A DNA stretch of 64,000 nt from Capsicum annuum (taxonomy: Eukaryota > Streptophyta > Magnoliopsida > Solanales > Solanaceae). Under the pieces are notes generated by a model, which made no database searches, was not told the DNA's origin, and worked only from the letters and a program-made list of their open reading frames with translations. Below, one piece after another: positions 10,531-21,190 of this stretch. The position numbers were made by a program, and so were the translations under genes. The stretch spans positions 82,741,455 through 82,805,454 of the forward strand of contig NC_061122.1 of the NCBI RefSeq assembly GCF_002878395.1, written 5' to 3'. Each line of letters starts with the position of its first letter. The first letter of the stretch is position 1.

Positions 10531-12100
10531 TTCATCACCTCTTGACGAATTTTTTTAATTCCTTCTCCCTGAAGCATAACTCTTGCACACTTAACAACCA
10601 AGTTCATTATAGTAAAAAATAATACTAAATACATGTTATCACAATATTTTGTGGCTTGCCTCCTACTAGCGCTTGGTTTAATATCGTGGCACAATGCAGT
10701 TTTCTTGATTACTCAATTTTCATCAAGATAAATTATACTAAACCGTTTTATCGAGTCCATCGGACCAATGTACTATTTCACTCTCTTCCCATTCATTTTA
10801 AAAACACTCTAATCTTTGTTCTCCAATTCAACTAATCTAGATGAGAAGACTTGAGTAATTCTGAATGGCCCAGACCATTTTGATTTCAGCTTACCAGGGA
10901 AGAGCTTAATCCTCGAGTTAAAGAGCAACACCCAATCAACAACCTAAACGTCCCTCTTTTCAATTCTTTGATTGTGGTATTTCTTTATTCTTTCCTTATA
11001 TAAATCAGCTCTTTCATACACACACAGATGAAACTCATCCATCTCGTTTAGCTGCTCCAATCTCAAGTCAGTTGCCTCTTTCCAATCCATGTTCAACCTT
11101 TTGAGTGCCCACAATGCTTTGTGTTCACGATCAGTTATTAGATGACATGATTTATCCAACACAAACTTATATGGGGAAATTTCTATAGAGGTTTTAAAAT
11201 CCGTTTGGTATGCCCCAAGAGAATCATCAGTCTTTGTTGACCAGTCACTTCTATTTTCTTTTAAAGTCTTGGCCAAAATAGATTTGATTTCTCTGTTTGA
11301 AACTTCAACTTACCCACTAGCTTTTGGATGGTAGGGAGTGGCCACATTATGCTGTTTCATACTGTAATTTAACAATGCATCTCGAAAAACCTTATTGCTA
11401 AAGTGTGATCCTCCATCATTTATGATCGTTCGTGACATTCCAATGCATGAGAAAATTTCTTCTTCAAGTATGAAACTACTTTTTTACCTTCGTTATCTTC
11501 TAAGGAAACAACTTCAACCAACATGGACACACAGTCCACAACAACCAAGATATATTTGTGGCCATAGGAACTTACAAATGGACCCATGAAGTCTATGCCC
11601 CATATTTCAAATAATTCCACCTGTAACATCTTTGTCATTGGAATTTCATGATGCTTGGAGGTTGAACCTTGCCTTTGACATTGATCACATTTCATAACAA
11701 AGTCATAAATATCCTTATGCAATGATAACCAATAATAACCACTTTACAGAACCTTCCTAGCAATGCGATTGACTGCATGGTGTCCCCCAACTTGGGAAGC
11801 ATGGAAAGCCTCCAAAATACTATACATGTAAATCTCTGGTATGCATCTTCTAATGATGTTGTCTTCATAATGTCAAAACTGGTATGGCTCATCCTAAAAA
11901 TACCTTGTAGAATCGTGGAGAATGTTATTCTGATGGAATAACAGGTTTTCTGGAATAATTCGCTAACAGAAAAATTAGCAAAATCGTCATACCAATGTAT
12001 CAAATCAAGAGTAGTATCTTCAATCGGCTCGCTCCGAAAAGAATCATCTCTCTCCAACTTCTCCATGGTAGACTGGTCATTCTTTAATCTTGACAAGTGG
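10506..12100 (-). pseudogene. Athila integrase, frameshifted
   Basis: DNA strand-transfer enzyme of the element. On the minus strand: a linker HLSRLKNDQS and IHWYDDFANFSVSE (about 12096-11960), the HHCC zinc region with CDQCQRQG (about 11690), the catalytic core with IWGIDFMGPF (first Asp, about 11600) and YILVVVDCVSMLVEVV. After a break come SDWSTKTDDSLGAYQTDFKT and SPYKFVLDKSCHL, HKALWALKRLNMDWKEA and LYKERIKKYHN (11276-10944). The C-terminal LFPGKLKSKWSGPFRI follows at about 10910-10860. The tail near 10640-10690 carries the conserved pol-end text CHDIKPSASRRQATK. A frame change near 11420 removes the second catalytic Asp region. Non-functional. Confidence 0.85.
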
Positions 12101-12270
12101 TCCGCTACCTGATTTCACAACCCTTCTTGTTTTTGACTTCAAAGTCAAGCTCCTGCAGCAACAACACCCATTTGATAAGTATCGATTTGGCATCTTTTGC
12201 CATTAAGTATCTTAGTGTGACATAGTCAGTGTGGAGCACTACCTTGGTCCCCATTTTAGTTAATGCACAT
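12092..12270 (-). pseudogene. Athila RNase H remnant (C-terminal part only)
   Basis: Minus strand from about 12262 reads KMGTKVVLHTDYVTLRYLMAK, then KSILIKWVLLLQELDFEVKNKKG, the C-terminal half of Athila RNase H. It continues into the HLSRLKNDQS linker. The protease-linked sequence ends only a few bases upstream at about 12280, so RT and the N-terminal part of RNase H (roughly 1.2 kb in relatives) have been deleted. Confidence 0.8.
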
Positions 12271-12276
12271 ATATTC

Positions 12277-12700
12277 TCATCGTATATTGCTATTAAAATT
12301 CATTAACACTACAGATAAAGTCTCCACAATAAACCTTTCCCCAACTACCACTTTCTGATCATTTTCGTAGAACACATCAATGACTGAAACAATACTCATC
12401 TCCTTTTGTTGCTTCATAGATTGGCATACATCAAAGCTGACCTCTTTATCACTAAGCATAAAATATTAGCTCATTGAACTCCAAATCAATTACTACTCTC
12501 CTAGTTGCTAGGTATGGTCTACCCAAGATTATGGGTACTTCAAAATCCACCTCACAATCTAGAATGACAAAGACCGTCGAGAATATAAAGCTAGCCACTT
12601 TAATAAGAACATCATAAATAATTCCCACCAATCTTTTTAGTAACCTATAAGCCATCAAATGCTACATATTAATAGGCAGAGGATCTCTCAAACCCAACTG
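12277..12700 (-). pseudogene. Athila protease, two frames
   Basis: The minus-strand frame 12658-12452 contains VLIKVASFIFSTVFVILDCE followed by VDFEVPIILGRPYLATRRVV, diagnostic of the Athila retropepsin C-terminal half (ILGRP-FLA motif). The next frame, 12459-12277, continues with SFDVCQSMKQQKE and SVIDVFYENDQ, the spacer that normally leads to RT. The upstream catalytic DxG region (about 12720-12790) is degraded. A stop follows NFNSNIR at about 12280, where the deletion joins RNase H. Confidence 0.8.
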
Positions 12701-14852
12701 TTTAAAGATCGCCAATAACATGAGGTTAATGCTTGCTCTAAGATCGTAAAGGGCTTTCATAAAGTTAAATGGTCTGGTAGTACAAGGGACCGTAAATGCT
12801 CCTGGACCATCTTTCTTCTACACTTGTGATCTCGTAGCAATATTGCTACAATAATGAAGATTATCCACTAGTTCATAGCTCACAGTTCTTTTCTTTTTCA
12901 CTAGGTCTTTTCTAAACTTTGCATATGACATCCACTCTAATGCCTTAACTAAGAGTACACTAACTGTCATCTGCTTTAACATAGTCATGAATTTGCTAAA
13001 CTTCATCTCATCTGCCTTCTTATGTAATCTATGTGGAAATGGATGAGGTATCTTTGGTATTCTTGCTGTAGTGGCCTCTAACTTATTTTCTTAGCTTTTC
13101 CTCAGCATCATCAACTTTCTTTTATTTAGATAGATCTTCAATATTTTCTAGATTTTTAGATTGCACTAGATGTTTATCATCTACTTCCTCTTCTAACTCC
13201 ACTACATCACCTGGAATAGATATGATCAAGTAAAGGCCAGTTAATATTTTACCACTTTTAGTGGCAATATCCACGCACAAACTATCATTCCTCGAGTTCT
13301 GTACTGTGTCATTTGGAAATGTTTTTCTCTTTCTTTGATTGAATAATGTCGATAATTGATTCATTTAGTGCTCTAATTTCTGAATTGACATAGATTTTGA
13401 GTCAATCCTCAAGTTCTGTATGTGTCACTTGGCAATGTCACACTCTTTCTTTGATTGAATACTGTCGATAATTGATTCATCTATTGGTCTAATTTCTAAA
13501 TTGACATAGATTTTGAGTCAACTATTTAACTCATGGATGACAAATAACTTTTCATCTCCCTTACACCAGTATCTGTTGACTCCACGCCTTTTAACAACTT
13601 AGCCGTCATATCCTCTATTGATATTTTCCAAAAATTATTTGTCATATTGTCACGACTCCTCAGTAGTATATACAACCTACTCTTATTAGTCTTGTTCTTC
13701 CAGCTTCCTTGGTTACGATCAATATAATCCTTATTGTAATAATTCTGACCTTTATTTCCTTAGCCATTACTTTGGAAACCCCCTTGATTATTCAAATAGT
13801 TTGCCTCCTCCCCGAAATCCAATTCAGTTCCCCTACTATATGACCCCATATCCTTTACCTTTTCTATCTTCTCTAATAACAAGTATTTTATGTGAGAAAA
13901 TCTATCTGTGTCTTTAAATGAGCCATATCTTGACCATGCTCCTTTTCTCTCCTATATTGTTCTAATGACATCTCACTAGAGTAAGTATTCTTACCACCTC
14001 AAAATCCCTAGTATGACAAGCTCTACTTTTCTTAGTCATTTTATCTAACATCTCTGTAGCCTCAGTGAAAGTAAGCTCCATGAAATCTCCTTCTACAATA
14101 TTATCTACAGTTGGCTTTGTAATTGAGTTTTCCCTATAGAATGTTTCTGTCAAATGCTCATCACTTATCTCATAATTTGGGCATTTCATCAACTTTTTTT
14201 TGAATCATACCCATATATCATGAAGCGCTTTATTAGGTAGCTGTCTGAAGTAACTAATATCATCAACATTCTTGATGGTGGAAAGAACCTTTCTAGGGAA
14301 GCTCCTTTTAGTTTCCTCCAATTTGTTATAGAATCGGGTGCTATCTCATTCAATTAAAAGGTTTCCTCCCAGGAAGAGTCAACATAAATATCCTTAGACA
14401 GATTGCATTTTGCCCAACTCCAGGATTATTAAAGGACTTACAAATGTTGATAAAGTTCACTAGGTGAATATTAGGATCGTCCCTTGGTAGTCCACCAAAT
14501 AGACCTTTAAGATTTATCAACTGGATTATTGTGCTTGTCATTTTAACTTCACTTTCGGTTCTAATGGCAGTGGAATAATGGCTCCTGTAGCACTAAGTCC
14601 AACCAAATCAGTGTCATCCAAATCAAACTAAACAACAGGTTGACAATTTGCTCTCCCTTTAACTGGCTAATTGTGATTTACTAGTAAAATTACACTCTTT
14701 GTATGTCTCCTGTTCATAGGATAAATTAAGTTGTTAAATACCATATCATCATCATCTGTATTATCCAAATGACCAGAGTTATCTGCATTTTATTGATTGA
14801 CTTTTGCATTAGCCAAATAGGCTAATATTGTAGCTTCTTGTTGTTCAGCCAT
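12700..14852 (-). pseudogene. Athila gag, broken
   Basis: Start codon chosen at 14852 (MAEQQEATILAYLANA), about 175 bp inside the PBS. Fragments follow in different frames: TSTIIQLINLKGLFGGLPRD and PNIHLVNFINICKSFNNPGV (14541-14350, the conserved Athila gag core), then YRENSITKPTVDNIVEGDFM (about 14140) and the later VNQLSTLFN-like and SKFMTMLKQMTVSVLLVKAL segments (13364-12818) that precede protease in this lineage. Many stops. A 34-aa-equivalent stretch around 13376-13500 is nearly repeated (TCAAGTTCTG... ATTGATTCAT), suggesting a small duplication. Confidence 0.75.
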
Positions 14853-15026
14853 GCTCCAATTTCATTAAGGTTCTAGGTTGTGAGGTAATAATGGCCTTCC
14901 TGACCTGATGATTTATGGCATACACAACAAGGATCCTATAATAATGAAAAATCAACAAATGAAAGTAAAATTAAGAAACCTGGCCAAAATCTAATTAATG
15001 CTCATATACTTAATTAATAACCATAT

Positions 15027-15044
15027 TCCTCATCAACGACACTA
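15027..15044 (-). other. Primer-binding site, tRNA-Asp-like (Athila)
   Basis: On the minus strand the 18 bases are TAGTGTCGTTGATGAGGA, starting 5 bp inside the 5' LTR. They match 12 of 18 positions of the Athila-type tRNA-Asp primer site (TGGCGCCGTTGCCGGGGA), and five of the six differences are transitions. This fixes the LTR-internal boundary at about 15050. Confidence 0.65.
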
Positions 15045-16019
15045 AAATTTGATATGCCTATATTACATCTCTCTTAAAAAAGTGTAAGCTATTTTTTTCA
15101 AATATATAACCTAACTAGGTTGAGGTCAAATCCCACAGATAATATGGTGTTAGCTAAGTTTTATGATTATGAATTAATTATTAATCAGAAGTTTCCAGAA
15201 ATAAAAGGGTTTTATATTATTAACAAAGATTATTCAGAGGTTACTCAGTGTATGATCTAGTGATTAATTTGAAAAATAAAATCAGTGAGATTTAGTAAAC
15301 CAGGATTTTGGTCACCAAGGTGTTTCAACAATAAGAGTTGTGGGCTATCTCAAATCCCTATTAAACAAATCAAATTGCAAGGTTAATTGTGAAATAAAGT
15401 TCATGTAATTATTTCTCAACCCTAAAGGAGGGTTACACTTTAATTCTCTCAAACTTGAAGAGCGGATTGCATTACTTAATTAAATCCTCAAGAGGTTGAT
15501 CATGTTAAGGCATTAACCATGAATCAAAGGTCAATTGCTCTGATTTTCTTATAACTCTTCTCTACACTAACTTTTTTTCTTGACTCATCCTTCAAGTTTA
15601 CAACCAAGAAGAATCATTAAACTTAATAGAAGGTTATACAATTGAATTAAACTATGGAATTTGATCATTCCCACAACCCTAATAATGAATCACACCAAGG
15701 CTCCCATAACCCTAGTTGTGGGAGTTTTATCCACACATAATTGATGAAAGAAATTGTATAGCACATTTTATAAACAATTCAAAAATACTTATAAAGATAC
15801 AAGAGATTGTTCCAAATCTTCAAATGATAGTGAATAAAATAAAATATTAAAGTGTTAACTTTTTTCTCAGTGAATTCTACATTACAATTGTCTTTCAATA
15901 GCTAAAGATGCCTAATTTAACCCTAAGTTAGGTATTTATAGGATCCAAGAAAGTAGTAATTTATAATTTAAATAAAAGCTACCACGTCATCAATTAACAT
16001 CTAAAATGATAGTCTATCA

Positions 16020-16250
16020 TTGAAGTGATGTTCGTCGGTCAAGCTATCCTAATTTCTTAAGATTAGGCAGATTCTATTTTGGGAACCTAACAATTAGGGT
16101 GGCAGTCCATTGCAAGCCTGATAGTCCATCACCCAATTCGTCACTAGGATCCTTGATGACTTCTATTCTGCTGTAGCATGACAGACACAGTCATGGTTCG
16201 TTGCAAGCCTGATGGTCCATCAGTCAGTTTGTCACTAGATTCTAATGTTT
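16020..16250. repeat. Direct repeats in Athila U3
   Basis: About 49-bp repeat: TTGCAAGCCTGATAGTCCAT (from about 16111) through CACTAGGATCC, and TTGCAAGCCTGATGGTCCAT (from about 16201) through CACTAGATTC. The motif GATGGTCCATCA is itself nearly palindromic. Confidence 0.75.
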
Positions 16251-16357
16251 GAACTACTCTGCTTGAGGTTGACAGCCATAACAACATCCATGAACACACT
16301 AATAGTTCGTTAATGGAACCATCACATGATATCAATGCCAAATTTTCCAAGTTATTC

Positions 16358-16740
16358 TTTCTTCTAAGTCAATTTCTCGAGAACAAGTAAAACCCAACAT
16401 CAAATACTTTAATAGTTGCAATTGTTCTTCTTTTGAGTCAATTTGCTGAGAATAAGTAAAACCAAACATTAAATACTTTAATATTCCCTCTGTTCTATTT
16501 TATGTATTGCCATTTGACTGGGTACGGAGTTTAAGAAATAACGGAAGACTTGGTAAAGTTTACCAAATTATCCTTTATAAAAAATGTACCTATATCTTTT
16601 TTTAATTAAGTGGGACCAATAAGGGTAAAAGGGTAATTTTGCCTTTAAAAAGTTGCCAAATAAGGAAAGGCGACACTTATTTTAGGACAGATTAAAAAAA
16701 AATAATGACAAATAATTTGGAACGGAGGGAGTAGTTGCTT
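16358..16740. repeat. Tandem duplication of about 72 bp, second copy split by MITE
   Basis: Copy 1 (about 16358-16423) contains GAGAACAAGTAAAACCCAAC and AATACTTTAATAGTTGC. Copy 2 (about 16424-16483, resuming 16732) contains GAGAATAAGTAAAACCAAAC and AATACTTTAATA, then the MITE, then TAGTTGC. Confidence 0.85.
16484..16731. mobile_element. Stowaway-like MITE (Tc1/mariner type), 248 bp
   Basis: Terminal inverted repeats: left end TTCCCTCTGTTCTATTTTAT, right end (reverse complement) CTCCCTCCGTTCCAAATTAT. Flanked by TA on both sides (16482-16483 and 16732-16733). No coding capacity. The unoccupied target is preserved in the neighbouring tandem copy (16358-16423), which shows a single TA at the same point. 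CTCCCTCCGTTCC is the hallmark of plant Stowaway elements. Confidence 0.92.
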
Positions 16741-16796
16741 AAAAATATAAAATTATCCCTTGTAAAAGGTGCAAAATGTTTTATCAAATATCGAAA

Positions 16797-17160
16797 CATT
16801 AGGCGGTACTATGTATATGGGGTCCATGTCAACATCTATTCGGATCATAAAATCTTATAATATGTATTCACCCAAAAGGATTTGAATCTCAAGAAAAGGA
16901 GATGGCTTGAGTTTCTTAAGGACTATGACATGAGTCTCCACTATAACACAAGTAAAACTAATGTAGTTGTTAATGCTCTTAGTAGGTTAACAATGAGGAG
17001 TCTATCCTATATGGATGATGAGAAATGGGACTCGGTGAAAGATATTCACCATTTATCTAATCTAGGGGTGTGTCTCTTAAATTTTAAGGGTAGTGGTGTG
17101 TTTATGTAAGAGGTGGTGAAGTCATCTCTTGATACTGAGTTAAAGAAGATATAGGTGTTG
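16797..17160 (+). pseudogene. Element A RNase H, C-terminal part (resumed)
   Basis: Reads YVYGVHVNIYSDHK, then YVFTQKDLNLKKRRWLEFLK and DYDMSLHYNTSKTNVVV, NALSRLTM (about 16812-17005), which continues the RNase H frame left at 7117 and ends in the usual ALSRL motif. One stop replaces a glutamine after DHKIL. The following linker (17000-17160) leads into the integrase. Confidence 0.85.
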
Positions 17161-18190
17161 GACCCTATCTTTATGTAAATCAAGTATGATATAGGTAAGC
17201 AAAAGGTGATGGCTTTCGAGATAGAGGTTGATGGTATCTTGAGGTATGAAGAAAGGTTATGAGTTCCCGATATTGATGGGTTTCAAGGTAGAATTTTTCC
17301 TAAAGCTCATGAGTTGTGTTATTTGGTTCATCCTAGTTCAATAAAGATATATCTACAAGTGAAGGTGGATCACTTGAGTCCTGGTGGGTTGTCTCAAGAA
17401 ATTAAGTTACTAGTATGGAAACAGGAAGTAATAACTACGGATTTTGTTACCGGTCTTCTGCAGACTCAAAACTAGTTTAATTCTATTTGGGTCATCATGG
17501 ATCGAATGACTAAATTTGCTCACTTCTTACTAGTGAGGACTAATTATCCTGATTAGGACTATGCAAGGTTATTTATTCAAAAGATCATGAGGTTTCACGG
17601 TGCTCCAATTTCTAATATTTTCAATTATGGTACTCAATTCTTATCTCATTTTTGGCAATCATTTCAGAGTGGTTTAGGGACTAAGGTAACCCTCAGTCCT
17701 TTTTTCCACCCATAGATGGATGGACAAGTGGAAAGGACTATTCAGACTTTAGAGGATATGCATTGAGATTATGTAATTGACTTTGGTGGTAGTTGAGTTT
17801 TCCATTTACCTCTTATAGAATTTGCATACAATAATAGCTATTAGTCTAGCATTAGTATGGATCTATTTGAGGCGTTGTATGGTAGAAAGAGAAGATTTCC
17901 TATTGGGTGGTTCAAAGTTTGTGAAAAGAGAATGTTTATTCTTGATTTAGTTCATCCAGCTATGAAGAAGGTAAAGGTGATTTAGGATAGGCTAAAGACC
18001 TCCCAAAGTTGCCAAAAGTCCTATGTAGACATAAGGCGAAAAGTGTTGAAGTTCGACGTGGGTGATTGGGTATTCTTGAAGGTGTCTCCTATGAAAAGAG
18101 TAATGCAATTTGGTATGAAAGGAAAGCTCAGTCCTAGTTATGTTGGCCCCAATTTGATTGTGAAGAGAGTGGGAAATGTTGTCTATGAGT
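17160..18190 (+). pseudogene. Element A integrase, with lost zinc cysteines and catalytic Asp
   Basis: Integrase remnant. The HHCC domain is present up to HPSSIKIYLQ (about 17325-17355) and then jumps to VKVDHLSPGGL, so about 27 residues including both zinc cysteines are missing without frame change. The core shows TDFVTGLLQ (first Asp, about 17436), WVIMDRMTKFAHFL, then NIFNYGTQFLSHFW (about 17610-17655), where the second catalytic Asp is Asn. DGQVERTIQTLEDM (Glu, about 17716) and FEALYGRK follow. The C-terminal VGDWVFLKVSPMKRVMQFG lies in the frame 18043-18387. Stops at several former Gln, Trp and Arg codons. Inactive. Confidence 0.85.
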
Positions 18191-18480
18191 TAGAATTGCC
18201 TGCAAGTTTTGGTTTCATTTACCCTGTATTTCATGTTTTCATGCAGAAGAAATATCTAGGTGATCCTTCCTTATTGGAGCTTATTGAGAGTGTAGGTATC
18301 TTAGATTTTCTATCGTATGAGGAAGTCCCGATGGAGATCTTGGACAAGCAAGTTCGTAGGTTGCGGACTAAAGATGTAGCTTCATAAAGGTCCTTTGGAG
18401 GAATCATAAGGTAGAAGAAGCTACCTAGGAAGTAAAGGAAGATATGAGGACTAGATACCTATTCTTATTTCATGTGTCGG
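18190..18480 (+). pseudogene. Element A chromodomain-containing C-terminus
   Basis: Within 18043-18387: HVFMQKKYLGDPSLLE, then FLSYEEVPMEILDKQVRRLR and TKDVAS, followed by a frameshift at the end of the frame. The expected KVLWRN-type continuation is recognisable as TCCTTTGGAGGAATCATAAG at about 18390. This is the chromodomain-like tail of Del/Tekay chromoviruses, thought to steer integration to heterochromatin. It supports the lineage call. Confidence 0.75.
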
Positions 18481-18610
18481 TTAAATGAACTTAAGGTATG
18501 AATTTTGCTATGCATTGTTATAGTTTGGACTTATCATTTGATTCTGGTGTAATATTGCTTTTCTCGTGCAAACATTATCCTAGCTCATCATTCGGGGATG
18601 AATGATCCGA

Positions 18611-18621
18611 AGGAGGGATAA
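18611..18621 (+). other. Polypurine tract of element A
   Basis: AGGAGGGATAA lies immediately before the LTR start TGTAAAACCC. It would prime plus-strand DNA synthesis. Confidence 0.8.
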
Positions 18622-20553
18622 TGTAAAACCCTTAAATTTTAAGCATTTTTATTTTTGTCCTCCAGATATTTGAAACATTAATTTTTGACTTATATTGTAC
18701 CTGGGTATGTTAAAGGGGTGTGCTTGGGGAGTTTCAGAATTTTAAGATGAGATTTGGAGTTGTTTTGGGTCACAGAGGTAGTAAGCCTCCACGATATCGA
18801 CGTGCCATAGCGGTTGGCTTCCGTGATAGCCTCTATGACATTGAGGCTAGTCTCTGCATTAAGGTCCATGACATAAAGGTTAGTCTCTGCAATAAGGTTC
18901 AAGCCACGGACCTATGTAAAAATGCGGTTGTTTTGTTTTATTTAATTAGGATAAGGGGTAATGAGGTCCTTTCTCCTAGGGGCAACTTTTAAACATTACA
19001 TAATCATATTCCCATTAGTTTTTTTGGAAACAACATCTATTATTTCACTCTCAAACTCAAAACCCCAATAAATCATAAGGGTTACAACGTACGTTCATTA
19101 TTCGGGTTCTAAATTTTCAATTGCCCACAAATATTTGTGTGTCTAAGGCATGTCACTCTTCCATAATAGTTATTTTGTAAAAACATGCATTTTAGATTAG
19201 CATTCATGTGGTTTTGATATTGGTATTGGAACGTGGGTTGAGGGGTTTTGAATGTTTACCTTTGATCAATGTTTCCCATGGTTTTCATATTATTGTTCAT
19301 GCTTTCTTCATGGTTTTGAACTTATGGGGTGCATGGATATGGTGAATATATTACGGGAGTTTGATTTCCCCGATTTGAGAATATTGACCAATGAAGTGGT
19401 TATGACTTCAATCCTATATTGTGAAATTTGTTTTGAATATGTAAAGTATGCACATTGAACTATTTTTGAACTATTGCAAATGTGAAAGGCTAAATTGAAC
19501 CTTGTGTGGTTGGTAACTCCCCAAGCTAATGTATAATTTAACCAAGGGGGGTATGAACTCCCCCAAATGATGATAATTGGTTTGGCATGTTGTTGTTACC
19601 TTGCAAGTATGGTTGGTATGATGATACCAAGAATGTATACCTTAATTTGTAATATGGTTCAATTGATAGGAATGTGTAATAAATATTGTAAGAGGGGATT
19701 AGAAGAGGGTTGTATAGCTGGGCCATGAAAGTGGTGATCTTAAGGGACCGATATTGGAAACTGCATTTGCCAATGCGGGGTTTAAATGGCTTGAGGGTTC
19801 GAGTCCCCTTGCTTATGACCAGGTGGTTTGAGTCTACTTTATTATTATTATTACGTGATTGGGGCTCGACCAGGGGGTGAGAGATGGGGCCCATATAGTC
19901 ATGGATACTATTATATGATAGTTAAGCTACACAATCCATGCTAAGGTTTTAAAGTGCATGTGAAGCCTTGTTCTCTACCCCGACATGTGATATATAAATG
20001 TATATATATATGCAATTGATTATGTGAATAGAATTTTAATGATTTTGAACTGTCGATCATGGCATTATGTTATCCTATACCCTTGAGTTACATGTTATCG
20101 CTCCAACCGCTAACAGTTTTCAAAAGCTATATACCCACACGATGAATGAACTGGACATATATCTACTCCTCCTGCATAGTGACTAGATGATCATGGGAGA
20201 ACGTGCGAGTTATAATAAAATAGTGAGCTTCCATCCTTGTAAAACCCAATTTGTTTTGGTTTCTATTATGTATTGACTTCTTTCATGGACTTGTTTTGGA
20301 TATGGTCAAGGGCATGTCCCAACCAATTTATCTTTGGAGTTAGAGGCTTTGTTGGACAAGTACTGTGGACATGTGATTGGTTGTTGAACATATAGACTTC
20401 CTTGAGTTCGAATCATAATCTTTTATTTTATTTTATGTTAGAGTTCCACTATTATGTTGTATTACACTCTATTTGAATAGGCTAAGGTATGGTCTATGGT
20501 CCTCGGTGGACTTGAGATGCCGTCATGGCTAGGCCCTGGTTTGGGTTATGACA
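18622..20553 (+). repeat. 3' LTR of element A
   Basis: Starts TGTAAAACCC directly after the polypurine tract and ends GGGTTATGACA at 20553 (1932 bp). It contains a GGAGGC-type repeat cluster (18782-18910) and a GAGGTCCTTTCTCC block (about 18960). It belongs to the same LTR family as element D (53241-55190, opposite strand) and the fragment at 63497-64000, shown by shared text such as GACCAGGGGGTGAGAG. No matching 5' LTR is present upstream of 4630. Confidence 0.85.
18782..18910. repeat. Self-complementary repeat cluster in A LTR
   Basis: Repeated GTTGGCTTCCGTGATAGCCTC and GTTAGTCTCTGCAATAAGGTT-type units. GCCTC and GAGGC flank TATGACATT at about 18830-18848 as a 5-bp stem. Confidence 0.6.
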
Positions 20554-20831
20554 TAAGAAGAATTTCATAGTAGGCACTCGTCCTATGTTTTGTAAAGCAA
20601 TTGGTGAGCTTTACTCTCATATGAAGTTAATAGATATCTAATAATCTTTAGTTATATTTATGGTTATATTTTTGGTATGTTAGGGGTCCTATCCCGACCA
20701 TATTCCATTGTACGACTAAAAATTCTATTAAAGGCTTTGTATACAATATTAAGTTATCACATGTGGTTATAGTTTTACTTGTCTATATAAGTTGTGTTCA
20801 GTGGGTTAGAAGTATGTATTCGCATAAGCCC
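20554..20831 (+). repeat. Element F 5' LTR, left part
   Basis: LTR text with CTATCCCGACCATATTCC and CTATTAAAGGCTTTGTATAC. It breaks at 20831 where element C begins and resumes at 28561. The LTR start is not preserved because it abuts the end of the element A LTR. Confidence 0.7.
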
Positions 20832-21190
20832 TATAATACCCCGAGAACTTTAACCAATAGTGCCACCATGACTCAAGCTCATGAGAAATAAATTATAGTG
20901 CTTTGGATGTTAGCTTATCAAGGTTGATGTGTATTAAGGCCTTAAAGATGTCCTAGCGATTAGGTGAATCAAAACATCCCTTACCGATTGAATTCTTGAG
21001 AAGGATTTTGGCACAGTCAACTTCAAACGAGCACATCTCTTGTTACACTATGAAATTTTGGGCTCATGACCCACCAACAGATAGATAATTGAATTAGCTT
21101 TCAAACGGTACTAATTTCACCCAAATCTGGTATCGGAGCGAAAAGTTATGCCTATTTTACTCCAGCGTGTCAGCCTGGAAACTGTGTGAC

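Larger units (their letters stand above)
9300..10540 (-). other. Non-coding 3' region with TGACGGTC repeats
   Basis: No sustained reading frame. It holds two clusters of a short, partly palindromic motif (TGACGGTC / GACGGTCCATCGC) at about 9370-9560 and 10200-10530. The same motif type occurs in the 5' LTR U3 at 16020-16250. Tandem repeats in the 3' untranslated part are common in Athila and Tat elements. Confidence 0.6.
7121..16792 (-). mobile_element. Athila-lineage LTR retrotransposon, minus strand, inserted in element A
   Basis: Ty3/gypsy element on the minus strand: 5' LTR at about 15050-16792, tRNA-Asp-like PBS (15027-15044), gag, protease, RNase H remnant, integrase, a downstream extra ORF remnant, and a 3' LTR at 7121-8050. 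Gag and IN are of the Athila type: a gag motif KGLFGGLPRDDPNIHL and an IN start with CDQCQRQGSTSKHHEIP. It sits inside the RNase H of element A, so it inserted after A. The RT domain is deleted and the 3' LTR has lost its U3. No exact 5-bp target duplication could be confirmed. Confidence 0.85.
15050..16792 (-). repeat. 5' LTR of the Athila element (contains a MITE)
   Basis: Begins TGATATGCC, homologous to the 3' LTR start (TGATACCCC). The R-U5 side (15050-15965) aligns to 7121-8050 at roughly 85 percent by eye. The U3 side (15965-16792) is found only here. TATA box 15933-15940. The outer end is estimated from where element A coding sequence resumes (about 16797). A 248-bp MITE is included. 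Confidence 0.8.

Noticed and set aside
18690..18902. Minus-strand 70-codon frame
   Set aside because: Created by the self-complementary repeats of the element A LTR.
19796..19806. GGTTCGAGTCC, a tRNA-type B box (possible tRNA gene or SINE)
   Set aside because: No A box at the right distance, no cloverleaf, no poly(A) or target duplication. It lies inside the element A LTR.
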